Assembly: GCA_964361785.1 (NCBI GenBank)
Contig: CAYIBX010000008.1
Span: 1-42,839 of the forward strand
DNA: 42,839 nucleotides
Direction of reading: 5' to 3'
From: UBA927 sp964361785
Lineage (GTDB): Bacteria > Patescibacteriota > Microgenomatia > UBA10105 > UBA927
In this document: piece by piece, positions 1 through 6,790 of the stretch
Layout: each line of letters begins with the position of its first letter
Position numbering within the stretch: the stretch's first letter is position 1
Made by a program: the position numbers and the translations under genes
Notes under the pieces: generated by a model
Database searches by the model: none
What the model was told of the DNA's origin: nothing
Seen by the model: only the letters and a program-made list of their open reading frames with translations

Positions 1-14
1 GTTTCGGAGCTGAA

Positions 15-503
15 TCATCCTAAAACCCCGACCGTAAGGTCGTGGGTTGTTTTATCCAAGCCGCCCATATAATTTGCTTTATATACTATTTGTGTTCCTT
101 TTGTAATGTGTTCTTCGCCATTATATAGCTCAATGGTTCCTTTCCAAGTATTGGAGTAGGTGAGTTTGTCGTTTTTTAATTTTTTCGGTCCGCGAAACGG
201 AGCATCGTCTGGCATATTTTTTAATGCATTTCTTAACATCGCGTATATTGGATTTACAGTAATACCATTCAGAATTAAGCCATAATATACCATCATCCAC
301 ACAGGTTTATTCTTATAAAAGACGACGAGTCTGCCGCCGTATGGTTCTCCACCAATAAAATTGTCATGGGATCGCCATTCTCCTTTTTGGAAGGGGATAG
401 TCGTTGACCCATCAATTTCTTTAATCCACTTCTTTTCCTGCCCACCAGCATACCCTGCTTTATTTGAATCAATGAGAAATTGTTTGAGATTTTTGATGTT
501 CAT
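15..503 (-). CDS. DUF5680 family protein
   Basis: A 162-residue protein of unknown biochemical role. The motifs STTIPF, FIGGEPYGGR, KPVWMMVYYG and a late YKANYMGGL match the DUF5680 domain as I remember it. That domain occurs alone or behind an HTH domain in bacterial regulators; no HTH is visible here. No signal peptide or membrane helix is apparent. The start is set by a 4-base ATGA overlap with the stop of the nucleotidyltransferase-like gene just upstream on the same strand, so the two are probably translationally coupled. Family recognition is from memory of the motif pattern; the function is unknown. Confidence 0.75.
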   Translation of the reverse strand: MNIKNLKQFLIDSNKAGYAGGQEKKWIKEIDGSTTIPFQKGEWRSHDNFIGGEPYGGRLVVFYKNKPVWMMVYYGLILNGITVNPIYAMLRNALKNMPDDAPFRGPKKLKNDKLTYSNTWKGTIELYNGEEHITKGTQIVYKANYMGGLDKTTHDLTVGVLG

Positions 504-997
504 ATAATATTCGGTCCAGTTTTTTCGATATACGTTTTAATATTCACATTAGTTAACAAGTTTTCAACGCGTTGTTTTTCCATGCTATATTTTTTTGCCT
601 GAGTATCACTAATATGTTTACCGATAAGATCCACATCATTTCTGTATTTTTCTTCTTTCATTACAAGAGATTTCAGAAGAAGTAATTTTTCCAGTGATAT
701 CACGAAATAGTCTTTTTCTTCGATTGCATTTGCGATGAGATCGTTATACCTAAATAGTTGGACAGATCGCCAGATTTCAAATTCAAAAGGACACACACCG
801 AGATCACAATATAAGTCTTTAACTCTGTCGGGATACATTTTTATAAGCGCCACCACATCTTGTTCATCTGCGATAAGATCAATATCTTTGCCAGATATTC
901 TTAATCCATAATATTCCATCGCCATACCTCCGACCAGAAGTGGCTTTTTTGTGAATACATAGTTTAATTTGTGAAGTGGTATATTCATCATATGCAT
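500..997 (-). CDS. nucleotidyltransferase-fold protein (MNT/AbiEii-like)
   Basis: A 165-residue protein. The N-terminal segment LLVGGMAMEYYGLR followed by KDIDLI has the GG-x(n)-DxD arrangement of the polymerase-beta-like nucleotidyltransferase fold (G23-G24, D38 and D40). A third carboxylate strand is not obvious, so activity is uncertain. The middle part (SLEKLLLLKSLVMKEE followed by NDVDLI) resembles the helical C-terminal half of AbiEii/MNT-type proteins that handle small substrates or act in toxin-antitoxin pairs. The ORF opens with MHMM, so the start could be position 997, 991 or 988. A promoter 5-10 bases upstream suggests a leaderless message. It overlaps the DUF5680 gene by 4 bases. 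The partner relationship is inferred from this coupling only. Confidence 0.7.
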   Translation of the reverse strand: MHMMNIPLHKLNYVFTKKPLLVGGMAMEYYGLRISGKDIDLIADEQDVVALIKMYPDRVKDLYCDLGVCPFEFEIWRSVQLFRYNDLIANAIEEKDYFVISLEKLLLLKSLVMKEEKYRNDVDLIGKHISDTQAKKYSMEKQRVENLLTNVNIKTYIEKTGPNII

Positions 998-1001
998 TTT
1001 T

Positions 1002-1031
1002 ATTGTACTGCTCTTTTATAATGTGGTGCAA
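1002..1031 (-). promoter_or_regulatory. promoter of nucleotidyltransferase/DUF5680 pair
   Basis: Read on the minus strand, TTGCAC (1031-1026) is followed after 18 bases by TACAAT (1007-1002). The predicted transcription start is near 995, practically at the ATG cluster of the downstream gene, which points to a leaderless mRNA. No Shine-Dalgarno sequence is visible. Confidence 0.5.
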
Positions 1032-1085
1032 ATGATCTAAAAGAGCGTTGTTCATTGTTGGCTGAGCATGCCGGTGTAGGTCTAT

Positions 1086-1817
1086 TCAATCTTTATAACT
1101 TTTAAACCAATTGATATAAATTTTCTCTACCTCGTCTCTGAAAGGTCCTTCTTTGATACTATCAGGAGCGCCTTTTATTACTGTATGGGTCAATCTGCTT
1201 TTGTCTTTTATTGCATTTACATAATTCTGAACAGTTTCGTGGGGGACGACAGTATCGTTTTCTGATTCAACAATAAGGATCTGTCCATCAAAATTTGCGA
1301 TAGCATCAAGAGCAAATGTTTCGCCAGGATTTCGGGCGTGTGCTCTCCAAGCAAAAATATCCGGATTATCTATTCCACTCGTTTGCATCTTTGATTTATT
1401 AAACGTCTCATTCGGATAGTCGGCAGGAACGCGTAACGCTAATCGTTTAACATTTCTTTTCGTTGTAAGAAGTGTTGCGAGATAACCTCCGTAGCTGCTT
1501 CCAACTACGCTGATATTTTCCTTGTCCACGCCTTCAATTTTTGTGAAATAGTCATACGTCTGCAGAATATCATCGAGAAATTCTCTGGTGGCAACTGTCC
1601 GTATATTGCCTTCGCTTTTTCCATGCCCTCTTCCATCAAATAGAAAGGAAAGGTAGCCTAGTTTTGCAAGCGCCTCGGCATATTGATAACTTCTCTCCTT
1701 TTCGCCTGTCCAACCCTGGATAAAAAGAATCGCCGGGTTTTTTGTTTTTAGATTTTGAGGAAAAAAGAGGGTTCCTTTAAATTTGTGATTGTTTACAGTA
1801 AAGTCAACGAGTTTCAT
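1086..1817 (-). CDS. alpha/beta hydrolase family protein (catalytic His not seen)
   Basis: A 243-residue protein of the dienelactone hydrolase/prolyl oligopeptidase-like type. I see the oxyanion strand FIQGWTG, the DGRGHGKSEG turn, the nucleophile elbow G106-S-S108-Y-G110 and the acid strand ESENDTVVP (D188). Where the family normally has a GADH-type histidine the sequence reads GAPDSIKEGPF, so the catalytic His appears to be absent. A longer ORF extends upstream, but it runs through tRNA-Gln, so I start at the ATG at 1817, three bases after the encoded CCA of the tRNA. The gene is therefore expected to be co-transcribed with tRNA-Gln, and processing of the tRNA 3' end would leave an almost leaderless mRNA. 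The substrate is unknown. Confidence 0.85.
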   Translation of the reverse strand: MKLVDFTVNNHKFKGTLFFPQNLKTKNPAILFIQGWTGEKERSYQYAEALAKLGYLSFLFDGRGHGKSEGNIRTVATREFLDDILQTYDYFTKIEGVDKENISVVGSSYGGYLATLLTTKRNVKRLALRVPADYPNETFNKSKMQTSGIDNPDIFAWRAHARNPGETFALDAIANFDGQILIVESENDTVVPHETVQNYVNAIKDKSRLTHTVIKGAPDSIKEGPFRDEVEKIYINWFKSYKD

Positions 1818-1820
1818 ATC

Positions 1821-1894
1821 TGGCTGCGGGACTTGGACTCGAACCAAGATAAGCAGATTCAGAGTCTGCTGTACTACCATTATACGATCCCGCA
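1821..1894 (-). tRNA. tRNA-Gln (anticodon CTG)
   Basis: Read on the minus strand, this is a 74-base cloverleaf. The acceptor TGCGGGA pairs with TCCCGCA. The D-loop contains AATGGTAGT. The anticodon stem GCAGA/TCTGC encloses loop CTCTGAA, giving anticodon CTG. The T-arm contains GGTTCGAGTCC. The discriminator is G and CCA is encoded (1823-1821). G73 is the usual discriminator for tRNA-Gln. The hydrolase ATG lies only three bases past the CCA. Confidence 0.95.
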
Positions 1895-1903
1895 AGTGTC
1901 ACT

Positions 1904-1909
1904 ATTATA
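1904..1909 (-). promoter_or_regulatory. -10 box of tRNA-Gln/hydrolase unit
   Basis: The plus strand reads ATTATA, i.e. TATAAT on the minus strand, ten bases before the tRNA 5' end. No good -35 hexamer is visible at the usual distance. The predicted transcript starts almost at the mature 5' end of the tRNA. Confidence 0.45.
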
Positions 1910-1981
1910 CTCCAAGTTCTCATTCTTGCGGAACTTTCAAGCGAAACCTTATGGTCTATAGGCTAATTAACTGGAGAACGT

Positions 1982-2021
1982 ACTACAACTTTTTTACGCT
2001 ATAGCGTAAAAAAGTTGTAGT
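1982..2021. repeat. perfect 40-bp palindrome, copy 1 of 3
   Basis: The half-site CTACAACTTTTTTACGCTA (1983-2001) is followed immediately by its exact reverse complement (2002-2020). One more base pair outside (A1982/T2021) makes the palindrome 40 bp. The right edge touches the extended -10 of the PaaX/Cas2-like gene, so the element covers the -35 region. It could be an operator, a transcription terminator for either side, or one end of a mobile cassette. Copy 2 (2753-2790) is identical over 38 bp; copy 3 (31563-31600) is diverged. Confidence 0.95.
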
Positions 2022-2029
2022 GGTATACT
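2021..2029 (+). promoter_or_regulatory. extended -10 promoter of PaaX/Cas2-like gene
   Basis: TGG-TATACT is an extended -10 (TGn plus hexamer at 2024-2029) immediately right of the palindrome. The predicted start is near 2036, which excludes the GTG at 2020 as a start codon and favours the GTG at 2044. A protein bound to the palindrome would occupy the -35 region and block this promoter. Confidence 0.5.
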
Positions 2030-2043
2030 TGAGTAGGGTAGAT

Positions 2044-2730
2044 GTGAAAAATACACATCAAGATAATAAATCTTCAAATTCTGAATTGCCGATCCCATCG
2101 GATGATAGGATAGCCTCTCTTTCGGCGATACTCACAAAAAACATTCAACAGGAAGAAATTCACAGAAGATATGCATCGATAAAACGAATTCTTACAGGAA
2201 TTGGCGTAGCTGGCGTTATTGGATTAGCGTTTGTTGCTCCCACCGCGATGATGCTTGCGAAACCTTTTCTTGATGAAAAGAAACAAAGAGAACGTGAAGC
2301 ATGGAAACATTACAACCCATCCTATTTGCGCAGATCGATTCAAAGACTACAAAAGCAAAAATTAGTAGAAATTGTTTATAGAGACGATGTGAAGACAGTA
2401 ATTCTTACTCAGTTTGGTAAACGTCGCATTTTAAAATATGCATTAAACGAATTGTCAGTTGAAAAACCAAAGCACTGGGATGGAAAGTGGCGCATGATTA
2501 TCTATGATGTGGACGAGAAAAAGAAAAAATTGAGAGACACGTTTCGACGAGCACTTATAGCGCTGGGATTTCTAAAGTTACAAGAAAGCGTCTGGGTATA
2601 CCCGTATTCTTGCGAAGAACAAATTACATTTTTAAGAGAATATTATGATGTAGGAAATGAAGTGTTGTATGTAATAGCTACGAAACTTGAGGATGATACC
2701 CCGTATAAGGAATACTTTGATCTTGTATAA
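2044..2730 (+). CDS. PaaX-like regulator with Cas2-like C-terminal domain
   Basis: About 228 residues. The N-terminal part has one hydrophobic segment (ILTGIGVAGVIGLAFVAP). A winged-helix-like region follows (YLRRSIQRLQKQKLVEIVYR, then VILTQFGKRRILKYAL). The C-terminal ~90 residues (KHWDGKWRMIIYDVDE, then LGFLKLQESVWVYPYSC, then VLYVIATKLEDD) form the Cas2-like ferredoxin-fold domain found in PaaX regulators. Genes like this are often auto-annotated as Cas2 in Patescibacteria, but no CRISPR array or Cas1 is present here. I chose GTG 2044 because the predicted transcript begins near 2036; GTG 2020 lies inside the palindrome. The gene is bracketed by two identical 38-bp palindromes, which suggests autoregulation or a palindrome-flanked mobile unit. 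A role as membrane-tethered DNA-binding regulator is inference. Confidence 0.8.
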   Translation: MKNTHQDNKSSNSELPIPSDDRIASLSAILTKNIQQEEIHRRYASIKRILTGIGVAGVIGLAFVAPTAMMLAKPFLDEKKQREREAWKHYNPSYLRRSIQRLQKQKLVEIVYRDDVKTVILTQFGKRRILKYALNELSVEKPKHWDGKWRMIIYDVDEKKKKLRDTFRRALIALGFLKLQESVWVYPYSCEEQITFLREYYDVGNEVLYVIATKLEDDTPYKEYFDLV

Positions 2731-2752
2731 TCTATTTTTTTAAAAATATTCA

Positions 2753-2790
2753 CTACAACTTTTTTACGCTATAGCGTAAAAAAGTTGTAG
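2753..2790. repeat. perfect 38-bp palindrome, copy 2 of 3
   Basis: Identical to copy 1 over the full 38 bp (half-site CTACAACTTTTTTACGCTA at 2753-2771). It lies 22 bases after the stop of the PaaX/Cas2-like gene and upstream of the NADAR gene. The flanking bases differ from those of copy 1, and I see no direct target-site duplication. As RNA it would fold into a near-continuous 17-18 bp hairpin. Confidence 0.95.
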
Positions 2791-2847
2791 AGGAAGAATT
2801 CTGTTTCTTTTATCATGTAGTCATATGTATTACTATTAGTGCGATTT

Positions 2848-3345
2848 ATGAAAAATGTTCTTGATACGCGCTATGTGAGCATGAAGGGATATGAAAATCC
2901 CATTTCTCATTTCGCTCCAATTCCGGTAGTTTGGCATGACGGTAAGTTTCACACGTCAGAACACGCCTGTCGAGCAGCTCCATTTATAAATGTTGCACCA
3001 AAAGTATTTGAGAAAATACGTAATGCTCAGACACCGATTGAATCCATTGAGATTGCAGATATGTACAAGCATATAATTCCACCATCTTGGCATCAACGGA
3101 AGAGACGTGTAGTTATGGAAATTAGTCTGGCGAAGCTGGAGCAACACAAAGAAGTACGAAATGCTCTTCTTGCCTCTGGAGATTTGCCAATCGTATTAGA
3201 CACCAGTAATCGATATTGGGGGGCAGGAAGAAATGGAAGAGGGTTAAATGTTGCTGGGAAAATTATGGAGTTTTTAAGAGATGAATTAATAAGAAACCGT
3301 TATCCATTATCTCAAGAAGAACGTTTTGTGGAAGAATCTAATTGA
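2848..3345 (+). CDS. NADAR domain protein (YbiA-like)
   Basis: 165 residues from ATG 2848; an in-frame GTG at 2839 would add three residues. The motifs NPISHF, HTSEHACRAAPF, a central WHQRKRRVVM, LLASGDLPIV and RYWGAGRNGRGLNVAGKIM match the NADAR/YbiA fold in order. The glutamate in TSEH (E39) corresponds to the YbiA active-site Glu as I recall it. YbiA is an N-glycosidase on riboflavin intermediates, and some NADAR proteins remove ADP-ribose from guanine as antitoxins to DarT-type toxins. Which activity applies here is not determined. A weak -10 (TACTAT, 2831-2836) suggests a very short leader. The gene sits just right of palindrome copy 2 and 33 bases before an unrecognised gene with its own promoter. 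Confidence 0.8.
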   Translation: MKNVLDTRYVSMKGYENPISHFAPIPVVWHDGKFHTSEHACRAAPFINVAPKVFEKIRNAQTPIESIEIADMYKHIIPPSWHQRKRRVVMEISLAKLEQHKEVRNALLASGDLPIVLDTSNRYWGAGRNGRGLNVAGKIMEFLRDELIRNRYPLSQEERFVEESN

Positions 3346-3369
3346 TTTTATAGTAATAAAGTCTATAAT
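3342..3369 (+). promoter_or_regulatory. promoter of the 3379 gene
   Basis: TTGATT (3342-3347), a 16-base spacer, then consensus TATAAT (3364-3369). The predicted start (about 3376) is three bases from the ATG at 3379, so the mRNA should be leaderless. The -35 box overlaps the end of the NADAR gene. Confidence 0.6.
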
Positions 3370-3378
3370 TCAGCCGTA

Positions 3379-3930
3379 ATGGGAAATTTAAGAAGATTTG
3401 AAAATTTTCAGCCTGAAGATATTACCCCTGAAAATGCTTTTAGTTTCATTCATGATGAGACGTTTATAGATCAGGGGGTAGATTCGGACGCATTTCATTG
3501 GGGAGACAGTTGTATACAGCGTTTCCATGATCAGCATCCAGAGAAGATTCGATTACTCCAACGTGTGGCGCGTAAAGCGGCAGAGATAGCAAATGGGAGA
3601 ACTGCTCGCATAGGGTTACATGGTCAAGTCACTTTTAAGTTTGTAGAAATTGATAAAGTAGTGATTCCTAAAAGGACTCCACAGCCATTTACGGTAAAGG
3701 AATATCAAGGTGGACGACGACCGAAAGAAGGACAAATAAAACCATTGGATAGAGCGCTTAAAGCACTCTCTATAGATCTTAATCAGCAGATAGGTGTTGA
3801 AGGAATAGCGATTATTGCACCGAATACAAAATTGCAAAAAACAAATAGAGGCATTGGTCCTTTCGCAAAATATATCTGTGCTGTTACAGATCCTTGTCAG
3901 TACGTGGATGATTTAAGAAAAAAGAAATAG
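3379..3930 (+). CDS. hypothetical protein next to NADAR gene
   Basis: 183 residues; I do not recognise the family. It is a soluble, charged protein with no signal peptide or membrane helix. Visible features are an N-terminal RRFENFQPEDITPENAFSF, a histidine- and aspartate-rich stretch (DSDAFHWGDSC, RFHDQHPE), a basic helix (RVARKAAEIANGRTAR), a proline/lysine-rich linker (VVIPKRTPQPF) and a basic C-terminus (DDLRKKK). It has its own consensus promoter directly before the ATG. Its neighbour upstream is a NADAR protein on the same strand, so a functional pair (for example modifier/eraser) is conceivable, but I see no DarT or ADP-ribosyltransferase motifs. Coding is supported by the promoter and the uninterrupted length. 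Confidence 0.65.
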   Translation: MGNLRRFENFQPEDITPENAFSFIHDETFIDQGVDSDAFHWGDSCIQRFHDQHPEKIRLLQRVARKAAEIANGRTARIGLHGQVTFKFVEIDKVVIPKRTPQPFTVKEYQGGRRPKEGQIKPLDRALKALSIDLNQQIGVEGIAIIAPNTKLQKTNRGIGPFAKYICAVTDPCQYVDDLRKKK

Positions 3931-4003
3931 ATTATTTTTGAACACGCAATAAATCCCGGTGTCGAGGTTTGTAACGAAGGGGAATTATGATATAGTTGAG
4001 GCT

Positions 4004-4847
4004 ATGAGTTGGTTACTTTTTGTTTTTATTAATGTAATTGTGATGTCTGTCGCAAGTTTGTATCAAAAAATTGCGATGCGTGATGAGAATACCGATGCAG
4101 TGATTTCCGCTACCACATTCATGATTGTTAGCGGTATATGTTATTTTTTATATGCATTGATAAAAGGATTTCATATACCCACAATTTCATTGTTGCCATA
4201 TTTTATAATTACAGCAACTCTTTATGCCGTCGGAACGATATTATTTTTTCATGCCATCAAAAAAATAGAGGCGTCTGAGATGTCTATCATTGGTGGTGTA
4301 GGGCCAATAATTACAATTATTGCTTCTGTATTATTTCTTCGCGATGTATTTTCTGCGCAGCAACTTCTTGGAGTCTTGTGTATCATATCGGCTGTTGTTT
4401 TGATCAATTATAAAAAGGGCGGCATTGTAATAAATCAGGGTGTATGGTTGGCTTTGGCAGGGACGGCTTGTTATGGCATCGCGGTAATTTTTGACACCAG
4501 CATTATCCGTGGATTTGAAGTAGCGTCATTTATTCCTATAGGAACTGCTGGGACGTCATTTATCATGATGCTTACCTACCCTAAAAAAATACCACTCGTA
4601 TGGAAAGCGCTCATCAAAATAGAGAAAAAATCTTTTGATTTATAGTGTTTTGTATGCCATAGCCGGTATAACATTTTATACCGCTATTTTTGCTGGAGGG
4701 CTCGTGGGGCAGGTGAGTACGGTAGTGAGGTCATCTATCATTCTTACTGTGATCCTTTCGACAATATTCTTGGGTGAACGAGACAATATAGTAAAAAAAA
4801 TTGTTGGTGCAATGCTTACAACTGTCGGTGTTATACTCGTTTCGTAA
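4004..4847 (+). pseudogene. EamA/DMT-family transporter split by a +1 frameshift
   Basis: Two adjacent reading frames together encode one drug/metabolite transporter of about 280 residues with roughly ten hydrophobic helices. The first frame (from ATG 4004) carries helices 1 to about 7, including SWLLFVFINVIVMSVASLYQ and SIIGGVGPIITIIASVLFL. It stops at TAG 4643-4645. The second frame (Y-A-I-A-G-I-T-F-Y-T to V-G-V-I-L-V-S) carries the remaining helices. Removing one A from the six-A run at 4625-4630 restores a single frame reading IEKNLLIYSVLYAIAG. The total span is a multiple of three plus exactly one base. It may be a real pseudogene, a homopolymer sequencing error, or a gene rescued by slippage on A6. 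A -10-like TATGAT lies at 3986-3991. Confidence 0.85.
4829..4837 (+). promoter_or_regulatory. extended -10 promoter before the split-barrel gene
   Basis: TGT-TATACT (hexamer 4832-4837) lies inside the last codons of the EamA gene. The predicted start is near 4844, giving a leader of about ten bases before the ATG at 4854. No Shine-Dalgarno motif is visible. Confidence 0.45.
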
Positions 4848-4853
4848 TAACGT

Positions 4854-5306
4854 ATGGATCTACGATCACTTATCACAGAGTATTTATCAAAGGCGACACT
4901 TATGCAGGTGGCAACCTCTAGAGATGATAAGCCATGGGTGTGCAGTGTGTACTTTGCATTTGATGACAAACGTAATCTCTATTGGATATCGAGTACACAA
5001 CGCAGGCATTCACAGGAGCTACGAAACAATGAACATGTCGCAGGGGCGATAGTATTGCCACATACCATGGGAGATAAAGTACGAGGGCTACAGTTTGAAG
5101 GTATTGCGAAAGAAATTACTGATCAGAAAAGTGCGGCGGATGCTATGCAGTGGTACGCCAAGCGATTTGGATTGCCGGAGGATCGTGTAAAGAGAATTGT
5201 AGAGAATACAGATGGTCATGTCGTCTATATGATTACTCCTTCAAGCTATGTGTTATTTGATGAAGTGAACTTTCCTGATAACCCGAGACAGGAATATGCA
5301 GTATGA
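4854..5306 (+). CDS. pyridoxamine 5'-phosphate oxidase-like flavin split-barrel protein
   Basis: 150 residues. The order LMQVATSRDDKPWVCSVYFAFDD, LYWISSTQRRHSQELRNN, VAGAIVLP, and GLQFEGIAKEI is typical of small FMN- or F420-binding split-barrel (PNPOx-like) proteins. These reduce or bind a flavin and act on varied, often unknown substrates. The later half (WYAKRFGLPEDRV, HVVYMITPSSYVLFDEVNFP) also fits. The stop overlaps the start of the nuclease gene by ATGA, so the two are coupled, although I see no functional reason for the pairing. The ATG at 4854 follows an extended -10 closely, so the start is well placed. Confidence 0.85.
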   Translation: MDLRSLITEYLSKATLMQVATSRDDKPWVCSVYFAFDDKRNLYWISSTQRRHSQELRNNEHVAGAIVLPHTMGDKVRGLQFEGIAKEITDQKSAADAMQWYAKRFGLPEDRVKRIVENTDGHVVYMITPSSYVLFDEVNFPDNPRQEYAV

Positions 5307-6133
5307 AAGATAAATATTCAGCTATATGGGTGTCGCATTCATCCATGAGTGATTACCTCAAGTGTCCCCGTGCGTATTATTTGCGAAACGTGTATAGGGA
5401 TCCAAAGACCAATAAAAAAATTTCTGTGATAGAACCTCCACTTGCACTTGGTCAGGCTGTGCATGAAGCGATAGAAGGGTTATCAAAGTTGCCGGTGGAT
5501 GAGCGTTTTGTTGTATCGCTTTTGGATCGTTTAGAAAAATCATGGCTACAGATTACAGGGCAAAAGGGTGGGTTTACCTCCAAGCAACAAGAAGAAAAAT
5601 ATAAAGCACGGGCAGTTGCCATGATTAAACGCGTTGATGAACACCGTGGACCGCTTACCGCCAAAGCGATAAAGATACGGCAGGATCTTCCGTACTATTG
5701 GTTATCAGAAGAAGATAATATTATTCTTTGCGGCAAAATCGATTGGCTGGAGTATAACGAAGTCACTGATGCGGTGCGCATTGTCGACTTTAAGACGGGA
5801 AAGTCTGATGAAGACTCTGAATCGTTGCAACTTCCCATTTATTATCTGTTAGCCACTCACACGCAAACGAAACCTATCACAGGCATTGCGTATTGGTATA
5901 TCGATCGGGATGATGAACCGATAGATCTGCCATTTCCAGATGCTGACGAGTCATATAAGCGAGTGTTGGACATAGCTAAAAAAGTAGCCCTTGCCCGTAA
6001 GCTCGGGCATTTCAAATGTAAAGAGGATGGGTGTCGCGCGTGTAGACCATACGAGATGGTCATCAAGGGGAAAGCTACTCAAGTAGGTCAAAATAGCTTT
6101 GGACAAGATCTCTACATTCTTCCAATAGCGTAA
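5303..6133 (+). CDS. PD-(D/E)XK nuclease with four-cysteine Fe-S site (AddB/Cas4-like)
   Basis: 276 residues. Motifs in order: SMSDYLKCPRAYYLR with C21, GQAVHEAIE (H54), ILCGKIDWLE (D147), VRIVDFKTGK (D162, K164), LQLPIYYLLA (Q176), and a C-terminal C239-x4-C244-x2-C247. One early cysteine plus three late ones is the [4Fe-4S] arrangement of Cas4 and AddB nucleases, and all nuclease residues are present. It is a stand-alone domain: no helicase, AddA, or cas gene is adjacent. It starts inside the stop of the flavin protein (ATGA) and greA follows after 3 bases. A role in end processing or repair is inferred. Confidence 0.85.
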   Translation: MKDKYSAIWVSHSSMSDYLKCPRAYYLRNVYRDPKTNKKISVIEPPLALGQAVHEAIEGLSKLPVDERFVVSLLDRLEKSWLQITGQKGGFTSKQQEEKYKARAVAMIKRVDEHRGPLTAKAIKIRQDLPYYWLSEEDNIILCGKIDWLEYNEVTDAVRIVDFKTGKSDEDSESLQLPIYYLLATHTQTKPITGIAYWYIDRDDEPIDLPFPDADESYKRVLDIAKKVALARKLGHFKCKEDGCRACRPYEMVIKGKATQVGQNSFGQDLYILPIA

Positions 6134-6136
6134 CAC

Positions 6137-6613
6137 ATGAAACAAATACCTCCTTTACCACCGCGTATTTTATTTACTAAGAAAGGATATGATGATGTTT
6201 TGGAGGAAAAGAAAAAGTTACTTACACAGCGACCCGATGCTGTAGAAAACCTTCGAAAGTCAAGAGAGATGGGAGATTTGTCAGAAAATGGATATTATAA
6301 AGCATCCAGAGCAAGGCTATCATCCATAGATGCAAGACTTCGTAAGCTTGAGAAAATGGTAAGGCTCGGGAAAATTATAGAGAATGTCAACACAAACGGT
6401 GTTATTGGTTTTGGCAGTAGAGTGACAGTTTCTGATACAAAAGGCACTCGCAAGTTTACGATTGTCGGTGGATATGAGTCAGATCCAAGCAAACACACCG
6501 TGTCACATTTTTCTCCGCTTGGTAAAGCGCTTATCGGCAAACGAAAAGGGGATCCTGTGATTTTACAAGCACCGCGAGGCCAAATAGAAATGCTTATAGA
6601 CGCGGTAGAGTAA
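6137..6613 (+). CDS. greA: transcript cleavage factor GreA family (first of two)
   Basis: 158 residues. The N-terminal coiled coil (YDDVLEEKKKLLTQRPDAVENL) ends in the conserved acidic tip SREMGDLSENGYYKA, which inserts into the RNA polymerase secondary channel. The C-terminal FKBP-like globular domain has TIVGGYESDP, SHFSPLGKALIGKRKGD and a final LQAPRGQIEML. The N-terminus carries an unusual proline-rich extension (MKQIPPLPPRI). It follows the Fe-S nuclease by 3 bases, so it is the last gene of that operon. A second, more canonical GreA is encoded at 26071-26529. Division of labour between the two is unknown. Confidence 0.93.
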   Translation: MKQIPPLPPRILFTKKGYDDVLEEKKKLLTQRPDAVENLRKSREMGDLSENGYYKASRARLSSIDARLRKLEKMVRLGKIIENVNTNGVIGFGSRVTVSDTKGTRKFTIVGGYESDPSKHTVSHFSPLGKALIGKRKGDPVILQAPRGQIEMLIDAVE

Positions 6614-6790
6614 TTCTGTTATACTCATTTTTAGACATTTGTATTGAAGCAATACATCTGCTTAATTAGTGATTAGTTTTTGACTTGTTACGTTAAAGAG
6701 CGCCTGATTTATTTTTATTACTCCGCGTTTTTTACTTCTCTTTGAAAACTCCCTCTCGTTTAAGCAGTTCTATTGTTTCAAAAAATCATT
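6614..6790 (+). promoter_or_regulatory. promoter and long 5' leader of the DEAD-box helicase
   Basis: The extended -10 TGT-TATACT (hexamer 6620-6625) predicts a start near 6632 and a leader of about 160 bases, far longer than others in this window. The leader contains the perfect hairpin TGTATTG-AAG-CAATACA (6640-6656) and a U-rich tract (GTTTTTTAC near 6730). Long structured leaders are typical of cold-regulated DEAD-box helicase genes, so thermo- or auto-regulation is a plausible inference. A secondary TTGACT box at 6680-6685 has no convincing -10. Confidence 0.45.

Noticed and set aside
1818..1895. N-terminal extension of the alpha/beta hydrolase
   Set aside because: The extra 26 codons are the tRNA-Gln sequence itself; the gene starts at the ATG at 1817.
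1755..2004. Plus-strand ORFs over tRNA-Gln
   Set aside because: They are antisense readings of the tRNA and hydrolase start.
2044..2730. CRISPR-associated Cas2
   Set aside because: The C-terminal fold is Cas2-like, but an N-terminal hydrophobic and winged-helix region fits PaaX-type regulators, and no repeat array, Cas1 or other cas gene is in the window.
5303..6133. Cas4 of a CRISPR locus
   Set aside because: Motifs fit, but no CRISPR array or other cas gene is nearby; called only as a family-level nuclease.
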